Shown: positions 46,089 through 55,800 of the stretch, piece by piece
How positions within the stretch are numbered: position 1 is the first letter of the stretch
How the letters are laid out: the number at the start of each line of letters is the position of its first letter
Assembly: GCA_963693305.1 (NCBI GenBank)
Contig: OY855910.1
Location: forward strand, 20,180,362 to 20,244,361
Source of the DNA: Meandrina meandrites
Taxonomy: Eukaryota > Cnidaria > Anthozoa > Scleractinia > Meandrinidae
Reading direction: 5' to 3'
Length of the DNA stretch: 64,000 nt
Program-made: the position numbers and the translations under genes
The notes under the pieces: generated by a model
Told to the model about the DNA's origin: nothing
Seen by the model: only the letters and a program-made list of their open reading frames with translations
The model's database searches: none

Positions 46089-46724
46089 TTAAACATTCTC
46101 ATCGAAATTCTTTTTTACGGATTTATTTCCTTTATCAACAAACAAGAACTCGTATTTTTTGAGTTTATCAAATAAATTCGGATTTAAGAGATTTTCCCGT
46201 GCAATCATCTGAAGGTTATTTTTGGTTGAGGGTGGATATAAAATCATATGCGAGCAATTTAACCGGATTTTCTGCGGAACGTTAAAGTAACTTTGGCTCA
46301 AATATATCGGACTGATTTTATGATGCCTCCCATCAGTAAAGTGATTTGCAATTTTTTCCTGAATTTTAGGGGATGCATTCATCATATCGTCAAAAATAAC
46401 AATTTTTCTGTTATCATTTTGATACTCATTTGTATTTTTTATGTCAGCTTCTCCATCGATTTCAAGCACATTATAACCTACATGATCGGATATTTTCTGC
46501 ATCAACTTTATAAGATCTTGAATTTTATCCTGATGATGATTTGGGGTATAAAAATATATTTTATCGTAGAAAACAAGAGGTTTTCTTAAAATAAACATCA
46601 ATAAATTTGTTTTACCACAATGGCTTGCTCCTGCGATGAGCATTCTATAATCTTCACTTATAAAGTCGCATAATTTTCTTACATGTTCAGATGATGATTT
46701 GGAGTCATAATTTGGAATCTTCAT
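46089..46724 (-). CDS. FtsK/HerA-type genome-packaging ATPase (A32-like)
   Basis: 211 codons from an ATG at 46,724. Walker A is GASHCGKT (32-39), Walker B is KIVIFDD (107-113), and a SPIYLSQSYF segment (138-147) fits the sensor/glutamine region. Size and motifs match the A32-like packaging ATPases of Polintons, poxviruses and virophages, which pump DNA into capsids. It is divergent from the gene at 46,842 across a 117-bp shared upstream region and appears intact. Confidence 0.92.
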   Translation of the reverse strand: MKIPNYDSKSSSEHVRKLCDFISEDYRMLIAGASHCGKTNLLMFILRKPLVFYDKIYFYTPNHHQDKIQDLIKLMQKISDHVGYNVLEIDGEADIKNTNEYQNDNRKIVIFDDMMNASPKIQEKIANHFTDGRHHKISPIYLSQSYFNVPQKIRLNCSHMILYPPSTKNNLQMIARENLLNPNLFDKLKKYEFLFVDKGNKSVKKNFDENV

Positions 46725-46744
46725 ATATTATATTATTTAATTAT

Positions 46745-46841
46745 ATAATATGAAAGACTTCTGGAAGACTAATGAAAGACAAATGAAAGACTGATGAAAG
46801 ACTTCTGGAAGACTGATAATAATCTACACTAATATATATAA
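46745..46841. promoter_or_regulatory. Divergent promoter region with GAAAGACT repeats
   Basis: It lies between two divergent genes. The phrase TGAAAGACTTCTGGAAGACT occurs twice (from about 46,751 and 46,794) with further ATGAAAGAC copies between. AT-rich TATA boxes close each side: ATATATATAA before the plus gene and TTATATAA before the minus gene. Confidence 0.5.
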
Positions 46842-47876
46842 ATGAGTCTATTAGCTTGGCAAAAAATTGCTGACCAAAAAGAGGAAGTTGAGAATCAAAT
46901 TAAAAATATTAATAATCAAATAATTTCTTCAAAATTGACAGATGAATTAGGACAAATCAAATTCGCAAAAATGTTTAAACCAGTAACATCTCGTCTCGAC
47001 ACACAAATTGAAGCAACTAAAAAGTTGGAAAATAAAGGGGTAAAAGAGGGTGATGAAATGCCCAATTTTGAACCACCGCCACCCATTGATGAAGATGATG
47101 ATGAAATGCCCAATTTTGAACCACCGCCACCCATTGATGAAGATGATGATGAAATGCCCAATTTTGAGCCACCGCCACCCATTGATGAAGATGATGATGA
47201 AATGCCCAATTTTGAACCACCGCCACCCATTGATGAAGATGAAAGGAAGAGAAAAGAATGGGGCCCTATCTATATCAAAAAGGCAACGCAAAAGGAATTA
47301 AATAATGAACGTAGAGCTCTAGCCGAAGAAAGACGACAGGTTAATGCTTTGCTAGGTAAACTATTGAAGAGTGGTGAAAGTCATATCAAATCTGGTAAGT
47401 ATGAAGGAGTATCATATGATGAGCAAATTAATAGAATTGAAAATCAGCTGTTACTGACTAGCCAAAAAAAACAAAGGATGGAATACAAAAAAGTTCCTTT
47501 CTCAGCTTCGGATTTACAAGAAAAATCAAAAAAATTGAAAAAGACCCCCCGTAAAACTAAACATAAGGTAAATCCAGATATCGAAAAATCATTATTTGAT
47601 AAGATAGATAGTATGAGGAAAGGGACAGCGCCTGATTCTGATACAGATGAAAATGAGTGGGAAGGCAGTGGACTGAATCAAAATTATAAAGTAATCTATT
47701 ACAATAATCCTGAGAAACTTATTGAAAAACTGGATGTAATTTGTGGAAGCATCAACGCTGGAAATTCAAGTAATGAAGTAAGAAATCAAGGTATTACAAT
47801 ATTGGATGAACTGTTAAAACTGAAAAGAATTACAAAACGTATACATGAAAAAATTTATAACAATTATTTTATCTAA
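46842..47876 (+). CDS. Repeat-bearing proline/acidic virion-type protein
   Basis: 344 codons from an ATG at 46,842. Residues 1-65 are coiled-coil-like. Residues 71-133 are four tandem 16-residue units DEMPNFEPPPPIDEDD, the last one residue short. Next comes a basic, charged helical region (about 140-260) and a C-terminal helical domain. It stands just before the penton gene, so a structural or scaffold role is likely but unproven. The four unit copies are nearly identical in DNA, a sign of recent slippage or repeat exchange. Confidence 0.7.
   Translation: MSLLAWQKIADQKEEVENQIKNINNQIISSKLTDELGQIKFAKMFKPVTSRLDTQIEATKKLENKGVKEGDEMPNFEPPPPIDEDDDEMPNFEPPPPIDEDDDEMPNFEPPPPIDEDDDEMPNFEPPPPIDEDERKRKEWGPIYIKKATQKELNNERRALAEERRQVNALLGKLLKSGESHIKSGKYEGVSYDEQINRIENQLLLTSQKKQRMEYKKVPFSASDLQEKSKKLKKTPRKTKHKVNPDIEKSLFDKIDSMRKGTAPDSDTDENEWEGSGLNQNYKVIYYNNPEKLIEKLDVICGSINAGNSSNEVRNQGITILDELLKLKRITKRIHEKIYNNYFI
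47052..47240 (+). repeat. 48-bp in-frame tandem repeat, four copies
   Basis: Units start at 47,052, 47,100, 47,148 and 47,196; the last is 45 bp. The main difference is GAG for GAA in the third. Each unit encodes a Pro-Pro-Pro-Pro core flanked by acidic residues. Confidence 0.9.
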
Positions 47877-47892
47877 ATTCAATATATAGAGA

Positions 47893-48659
47893 ATGGAGAA
47901 ACATTTAATACTTAGTTCATTCAGAGCAAAAAGACAAGCAAATAATTATAACCAAAAAGCAAATGATTTCACTATTTATCTTGACCAACCACTTTTCTTG
48001 GATCCAAATAAAAATTATGAAATGGCACTTGATGAGATTATTACGATGACATACAGTTGGTATAATATTGCATCATCCTTCAGTAATACTAAAATAAGAT
48101 ATCGAAAAACCGTTGGTAGTGATACAAGTTTTAAAAATATTGATTTTCCTAATGGAATGAATTCATATACTGACATTGATGCTTATTTAAAAATACAACT
48201 GGTAAAGATGGTAATGATTATCCATTCTCAGTTATGTTTGATTTATCATTATTTAGAACAATAATAACCATACAGCCAAATTATGAGTTGGATCTATCTG
48301 TTTCAGACTTTAATTTGATTCTGGGTTTTGAAAAGAAAATTTTAACTTCTGGAAGCAATATCAGTGACCATATTCCTGATTTGACAAGGAGTGTTGATAT
48401 GATATGCATTCATTGTGATTTGACTAACAGATCGTTGACAGATGAATCAAGAGATGTATTATTTTGTTTTAGTATCATAGCACAAGGAATTCGTAGGTCA
48501 TTCCCTTTTACTCTTGAACCGAGAAGATTGAAATTTTCACCAATTAATAAAAATAGCATTGATTCAATTCGAATATATATAACAGATTCTTATAATCGAC
48601 CGATTGATCTTAATGAAATCGATACGGCATATCATATTATTATCAAAGAGGTAAATTAA
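47893..48659 (+). pseudogene. Minor capsid (penton) protein, frameshifted
   Basis: The first frame from the ATG at 47,893 gives the N-terminal third (FTIYLDQPLFL, YEMALDEII). The second frame, open from about 48,195 to 48,659, gives the rest (ILGF, ICIHCDLTNRSL, LEPRRLKFSPI, IRIYITD). These are features of the single jelly-roll penton protein at Polinton capsid vertices. The frames change at the A run 48,189-48,193, consistent with loss of one base. TATATAG precedes the ATG. Confidence 0.8.
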
Positions 48660-48993
48660 TATAACCTTATTATATAATGAATCGAGTCTATGAATGGTCA
48701 AAATTTTATAATCCTAATAAGGGTTTATATCAATATCGTCAATTCATAGGTCATTCCCTTTTACTCTTGAACCGAGAAGATTGAAATTTTCACCAATTAA
48801 TAAAAATAGCATTGATTCAATTCGAATATATATAACAGATTCTTATAATCGACCGATTGATCTTAATGAAATCGATACGGCATATCATATTATTATCAAA
48901 GAGGTAAATTAATATAACCTTATTATATAATGAATCGAGTCTATGAATGGTCAAAATTTTATAATCCTAATAAGGGTTTATATCAATATCGTC
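48488..48993 (+). repeat. 253-bp tandem duplication
   Basis: 48,488-48,740 and 48,741-48,993 are the same apart from one base (G or A in the AATTC-TAGG start). The unit covers the end of the penton gene and the start of the next small gene. It left a complete downstream gene copy and a truncated upstream one. Confidence 0.9.
48677..48784 (+). pseudogene. Truncated extra copy of the small basic gene
   Basis: It starts with the same TATATA-ATG and 21 codons as the gene at 48,930, then crosses the duplication join into an unrelated frame and stops after 35 codons. Confidence 0.8.
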
Positions 48994-49175
48994 ATAAAGG
49001 ATCAGGATTAATAACTAATGATTTATCAAAAATCGGACATTATTTTAAAAAAACGGTAAAAGATATCAATAAATCACCCATAAACAAAACACAAAAGAAA
49101 AATTTAAAATCTGTGTTAAATAGCAGTGAAAAAGCTGGGGATCTTATTTTGAAACGATTAGCACAACTGAAGTAA
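48930..49175 (+). CDS. Small basic Polinton protein
   Basis: 81 codons from an ATG at 48,930, with TATTATATA directly before it. The protein is strongly basic, with an aromatic start (YEWSKFYNPNKGLYQYRH) and lysine-rich helices. It lies between the penton and major capsid genes, so it may be a small virion or DNA-binding protein. Not recognised. Confidence 0.65.
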   Translation: MNRVYEWSKFYNPNKGLYQYRHKGSGLITNDLSKIGHYFKKTVKDINKSPINKTQKKNLKSVLNSSEKAGDLILKRLAQLK

Positions 49176-49196
49176 ATTATATAATCTATTAATATA

Positions 49197-49407
49197 ATGA
49201 GTTTCAGAAGCATAGACAATGTTGAAAAAACAGATTATCTCAGATTCAATCTGTCAACGCCAATTATTCAACCAGCAAATGGACTATATCAGGAAAAAAC
49301 AGGCTATATTTTCAATATGACTGATCGTTCTTCTTGGTTCGATTGGTATAATGGGTACTTTATCGTTAAATATAAACTTCACAAAAAGGCTGATGGAACG
49401 AATATTG
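49197..49407 (+). pseudogene. Major capsid protein, 5' part before BEL insertion
   Basis: An ATG at 49,197 (AATATA just before) opens 70 codons with FRSIDNVEKTDYLRF, QEKTGYIFNMTDRSSWFDWYNGYF and DGTN, then runs into the BEL LTR one base into the next codon. The 3' part resumes in the same frame at 57,021. The start matches Polinton double jelly-roll capsid proteins. Confidence 0.85.
49403..49407. repeat. BEL target-site duplication, left
   Basis: TATTG, repeated at 57,016-57,020. Confidence 0.9.
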
Positions 49408-49810
49408 TGTGACTGTAGCCAGCCCAGTCTGCGCGCGGTCAAGATTCGCGCCATTTTCGGTCACGTGACCAGTTTGTTTAACCAGCGTGGTCTTATAGTT
49501 TTGACTCAAGTTTATCGAAGGATTTATCGCTCGTTTAGCGTGTTTTCCGTCCCTTTCGCGGTCCCAGCTGGACAAGGTTAGCTGTGTTCTTTCACTTGTA
49601 TCTTAGGTTTAGCTAGTTTCGTAATATTTTGTATTTCGGACTTTATTTCGTTGTATGTTATGTCGCTCGCTCGTGTATTCGCTTCGGTTGTTTAGTATTG
49701 TTATTATTTATTTTATTTTAGTTTTACGGTTCCTGTTAGTTACCAGTAAAGACTTCCAGACAGATCAGCTATAACTACTTTGGTTCGTTTAACCTATGTC
49801 GGTAGTTACA
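49408..49810 (+). repeat. BEL 5' LTR
   Basis: It starts TGTGACTG and ends GTAGTTACA, matching 56,613-57,015 in every part I compared. It should carry promoter and RNA-end signals for the element. Confidence 0.95.
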
Positions 49811-49892
49811 GTAAAACTTGCTTGCACGAACTGAACTTCGAAGAATTCTTGAGTAGAATTTGGAAAATCAGGACGCGGATAGGGACTGTTGG

Positions 49893-52800
49893 ATGAGTTT
49901 CGGATCGCTAGGTCAGATGGAATCGTTGGATACCCCTGGCCCCAGCTTAGTAATTGAAGATAATACAAATTCAGCATCATTTATGCCGAAAAATAGTGAA
50001 GATGAGCTTGAAGAAGCCAAAGAAGATGTACCAGATCACATTGAAGACCCTGATGGGCTTGAAGAACCCAAAGAAACAGATTTGTTAGACCAAAATGAAG
50101 ATAATGCCCGTCAGAAGAGTAAACGACCTCACACTTTGACCAAGAAGGGTCTGGAATACCAGTGCTTGATAAAAGAAAGGGAGTTTCAAAGAGCTTTGAG
50201 AAGAATGAAGGACAAACTGCACAAACTTGATATGGATTGGATTGACATTTCAGACCCCCATATTCTCCGAAAGGAGAGATCAGACATAGAACAATTCAGG
50301 CAAGATTTGGATGGAGCTCAATCAGAATATGTATCATTGTTGACTGGAGATGAAATTCATCGTGTAGTGGAGCTATCAGCGTGTTTGAATAAGCAAGTAG
50401 TTGAACTGAGAATGAGAATTGGCGAGAAAATCTTCCAGCTGGAAAAGGAAGAATTGTGCTCCCGTACTAGTAAAAGGTCATCCTACTCGAAGAAGACAGC
50501 CTCGACTCGTGTCTCAAAGGGATCAGCCTCGTCCCAAGTTTCCCTTCTTAAAATGAAGGCCCTAACTGAACTAGCCAAAAGAGAAGTTGAAATGAAATTT
50601 GCACGAATAGAATCAGAAAAAAGGTTGGAAATGGAAAGAAAGAGGCACGAGATGGAAGAGATCCAAAAAATGAAGAGCTATGAGACTGCCAAGGCTGAAG
50701 TCGATGCCGTTACAAGGCTAGAAGATGAAGGAAAGGAAGAAAATCCAAATTTAGATGACCTAAAAGAGTTTCAGCTGAAGGATGATGAGAAGGAAGAGCG
50801 TGTACGTGATTATATATCTTCACTGCCAGACCTGAGATCTGTAGACAGCTTAATACCCTTACCAGACTCGTTCGTCCAAGGTAACAGAGCCCATCGTCGC
50901 ACCCTTTCATCTCAGAAAGAAAGGGACACAGAGTTATCTAACGCAGACCAAATTCCCCAGGCTCCAGGCAAGGATCAGGGCAATTCAGCCGGTAAACAAT
51001 TAGTCACACCACCCCATCTGCATGTCAACAGTTCAGCCACTCCTTACAGCACACCGCCGACAATCCCTCATTGTCCTCCCACCATGGAATCACAGCAACA
51101 TGGGATTGCCCAAGCAATAGCAAAGGGAATGGAAGCTGCGAGGTTGCCAACTCCTCACCTCTCAATTTTCAGTGGTAACCCCTTAGATTGGCCTACATGG
51201 AAAGTTTCTTTCGAAACTGTTATCGAAAAAAGGTCAATGAGCTCCAATGAAAAGATCCTGTACCTGCTACAGTATCTATCAGGCCCACCTAAGAAGATTG
51301 TTGAAGGATACCAGTTTCTTAAAACAGATGACGCCTACACTGAAGCAAAGAAATCTCTTGAAAAGCGATTTGGTCACCCCTCTGTAGTCGCAGAAGCATT
51401 CCGAAGAAAACTGGAAAATTGGCCAAAGATTCCTCCAAGAGATGGGATTTCACTGAGAGAATTTGCAGACTTCCTGAAAACATGTGAGCTGGCTATGCAA
51501 TCAGTAGAAGATCTTGAAACCCTCAACAAGCAACACGGCAACAAGCAGTTATTGAAGATCTTGCCAAACTGGGTACATCCTAAATGGGGAGTTAAGGTAC
51601 GAGACTACCAGACAAAGTATGGAGAAAACAAGTTTCCCCCGTTCTCGGCGTTCGTTAAATTTGTTACTGAGATTGCCGAGGTACAATGCCTGCCTGTCCT
51701 TACGAACTTGGACTCAAACTTTTCAGTGAAAGAAGAGAAGAGGAGAAATTTTCAAAGAAGAACTGAAAATCGTAAAAGCAGAGATGTAAATTCCCTGGCT
51801 ACGCAAGTTAAAGGCCCTTCTGATTCCATGAACGGAAAGAAGAAAGCGTGTTATTGGTGTGGAAATGCATCCCACGAGTTAGAAATGTGCCAAGAGTTTG
51901 TCAAGAAACCCATCAATGAAAGAACCCAGTTCATCATTAGAAAGGGACTTTGCCTTCGCTGCCTAGTTCATGGTCATATGGCAAAGGAGAACAAGTGTGA
52001 AAAACTACTTAGTTGCGTAAGATGTAAGCAGAAGCATCCAACCTGCCTGCATGACAACAGGAGAGCACCTGAAGGTACAGATAGATCAGATAAAGCTACA
52101 CCTGAAGCAGCAGTGAAATTTACAAATGCGGTTGATACAGAGAACTTGCAATGCAGTGAAAGTGATGCAACAGCGAACTGCACTAACATTTGCTCCATCA
52201 AAGGGCAACAGTCTGGTCAGGATCAAAGTTTAATCATCCCAGTATGGGTTTCCAGCGGCGAAAGGCCTCAAAATGATGTCCTGACTTATGCTCTTATCGA
52301 TTCTCAATCCAATGCTACCTTTATCACCGAGAAGTTGAAACAAGCCTTAGAGGTCGACGGCGTAGCAAGTCACCTTCGTCTGTCAACAATGCATCAAGAA
52401 GATGAAGTAATTGAATGCAAGAAAGTCCAAGGTCTTAGTGTTACAGACTTAAAACGCCAGGTTCACATCCCCTTGCCAAAGGTCTACACAAGAGACAGCA
52501 TTCCTTACAAACCCCATCAAATTCCAAAGCCAGAAGTTGCCATGCAGTGGGACCACCTAAAGTGTATTGCTGAAGAACTTATGCCATATAGAGAAGATGT
52601 ACAGGTTGGAATATTGATTGGAACGAACTGCCCAAAGGCAATCAAACCGCGAGAAGTTATTCCTGGAGGAGATCACGACCCGTACGGCATAAAAACAGAT
52701 CTTGGTTGGGGTATTGTTGGAAGAGTGTGCAAGTCAAATCCAGATGAAGACTTAGAACAACTTTCAGAAAGTTGGGCCAACAAGATTGTAATCAATGAAG

Positions 52801-55800
52801 ATGCCACGTTTGCGATGGAGTCCCGAGCAAAGGAAATTGTAAATCCAGCTCAGATCAATGAGATGTTCGAAAGAGACTTCCACGAAAGAACAGAACTCAA
52901 AGGCTCATCAACCTTGTCAGTTGAAGATCGCACATTCCTGGAAATTTTAAATAAAGGGATCCACCAAAGGGAGGATGGGCATTACGAGATGCCGTTGCCA
53001 TTGCGCTCTCTAGATGTTAAGTTGCCGAACAATCGATCGCAAGCATTGAGAAGGCTGTCTCAGTTGAAGGCACGATTTCAAAAGGATCCGAAGTATCACA
53101 GAGACTATGTTAAATTCATGGAAGAGATGATTGAAAAGTGCGCAGAAAAGGTTCCCTCTCAAGCCGAAACCGGTATCAACATTGGAGATGGCAAGATTAA
53201 CTATGTCCCACACCACGGAGTCTACCATCCGAAGAAACCCAGCCAAATAAGAGTGGTCTTTGATTGTAGTGCAAAATACAAAGGCACATCCCTGAACAAG
53301 AACTTGCTCCAAGGGCCCGATTTGACAAACAATTTAGTGGGCGTACTCTGCCGATTCCGCCAGGAGGCTGTGGCTTTGACATGTGATGTACAAGGAATGT
53401 TTCACCAGTTCTTTGTAGACGAGACAGACCGAGATCTCCTCAGATTCTTTTGGTGGAAGCATGGAGATTTTAAGAATGAAGCGGAAGAGTATCGCATGAA
53501 AGTACACCTGTTTGGTGCTACTTCTTCACCTGGATGTGCAAATTTTGCTTTCAAAAAGGCCGCAGACGATGGCGAGAAAGAGTTTGGTTCAGAAGCCGCA
53601 GACTTCATGCGAAAGGATTTTTACGTCGACGATGGACTGAAGTCTGTAAAATGTGTTGACACTGCCACCAACCTTATTCAGAATTGTCAAGCCATGTGTG
53701 CAAGGGCAGGCCTGAGACTGCACAAGTTTAGCAGCAACAAGAAAGAAGTTATTCAAGCTGTTCCCCCCGAAGATCGTGCCAAGGGATTACAGGAACTAGA
53801 TCTGACGAGAGACCCTTTGCCAATAGAGCGAACTCTCGGCGTTATGTGGTGCGCAGAGACTGACAGTTTACAATTCCGTATAGTCATTCAAGACCGCCCA
53901 CTTACAAGAAGAGGCATCTTATCCACAGTTTGTTCGGTCTACGACCCCCTTGGGCTTGTAGCACCCCTAATCCTTACTGGCAAGCAGATATTACAAGACC
54001 TTTGTCGTGAAAATGCTGACTGGGATGACCCGATCAGTGATGAGCTAAGGTCAAGATGGGAACGATGGCGAAATGAGTTACGACTCCTTGAAGGTCTCAA
54101 GATACCAAGATGCTACAAACCTGAAGATTTTGGAGACATTAAGGCGGTCGAACTGCATCACTTCTCTGATGCAAGTCAAACAGGCTACGGTCAGTGCAGC
54201 TACCTGCGCTTGTTGAATGAAAGCAATCAAGCCTATTGTTCCTTAGTTATGGGAAAAGCCCGCGTTGCTCCTCTGAAACCAGTGACCATCCCACGCCTAG
54301 AGTTGACGGCAGCCGTCGTATCAGTCAGAGTGAGTCAATGGCTTGTACCAGAGCTCGATTACGAAAACGTTACTGAGTTCTTTTGGACAGACAGCAAGGT
54401 AGTGATGGGCTACATAAGCAATGTGACCAGACGCTTTCACATTTTTGTAGCCAACCGCATACAACAGATCCATGAGCATACCAAACCTCAACAATGGCAG
54501 TACATCAACACACACTCAAACCCTGCAGATGCTGCATCCCGAGGTCTTACGACCAAACAGCTTTTGAGTGATGATTCACAATGGCTTAGAGGCCCCAGCT
54601 TCCTGTGGAACTGTGGTCCTTATCGAGTCCAAGAAGAGAACACTCCAGAACCCTTAGATCCAAACGATCCAGAAGTCAAGGCGTCTACCCTCGTAACACA
54701 GAGCGACGAGAGCTATCCTAATTACTTTGAAACTGCCAGGTTGGATCGATTTTCCGACTGGTCTAGAGTGAGAAAAGCAGTAGCAGTGTGCTTGCGGTTT
54801 AAACGTCTTCTAAGAGAGAAAAGATTCCAGAAAACTGCAGTGGCTCAAACTAGTACAGCAGTGAAGAAGAATGGCACAAGCTACCAACCTGTAGACATAG
54901 AAGAGATTGGTCAAGCTGAGATGGAAATAATTCGCTGCCTTCAGCTTGAACATTTCAAAGATGAAATCGAAGCGCTCTCCCTGCTGCAAGTGCATGGCGA
55001 ATTCTCTGATAGACAGAAAGCCAAGCAAAGAAATTTCAACCTGAAGAAATGTAGCAGTCTTTATCGCCTAGATCCGTACTTAGACGTGAACGGTATCCTG
55101 CGTGTTGGTGGCCGACTGAGGAGGGCCAATATGCCTGAAGCTTCTAAGCATCCAATCATTTTACCAAGGCGATCGCATGTTACAACCCTCATCCTACAGT
55201 ACTGTCATGAAGCAATCAAGCATCAGGGTAGTGGAATGACCCACAACGAAGTACGACAACGTGGGTACTGGATAATTGGTGGCACGTCCGCTGTATCGAG
55301 TTTTATTTCAAAGTGTATCAAGTGCCGAAAGCTTCGTGGACCACTCGTGCAGCAAAAGTTAGCAGACCTCCCAGAAGATCGTGTAGATCCAGCCCCTCCA
55401 TTTGCATACTGCGCAGTGGATTACTTTGGTCCATTTCTAATAAAGGATGGCCGCAAGGAGGTTAAAAGATACGGTGTAGTCTTCACGTGCATGGCGTCCC
55501 GTGCCATTCATCTCGAGTCTGCAAATACGCTAGACACCGACTCCTTCATTAATGCTGTAAGACGTTTTCAAGCCGAGCGTGGTCCAATCCGCCAGCTGAG
55601 GTCAGACCGTGGATCGAATTTCGTTGGCGCCCAGAGAGAATTGCAAGAAGCTCTGAACGAGATGGATGAAAACAAGGTACGCAGCACTTTGATTGAAGAG
55701 AATTGCGAATGGTTTTCATTCAAAATGAATCCACCCTCGGCAAGCCATATGGGAGGATCCTGGGAACGGCAAATAAGGACAGTCAGAAGTGTTCTCGCAG

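Noticed and set aside
46916..47301. Long minus-strand and shifted frames with GGGGSKLGISSSSS or HHPLMKMMMKCPIL repeats
   Set aside because: They are shadows of the 48-bp repeat in the real plus-strand gene.
49366..49575. Small frames in the BEL LTRs (MSSWDRERDGKH...)
   Set aside because: They are identical in both LTRs, are not part of the polyprotein and have no known function; chance frames.
49860..49892. Polyprotein start at TTG 49,860
   Set aside because: Animal genes start at ATG in nearly all cases; the first in-frame ATG is 49,893.
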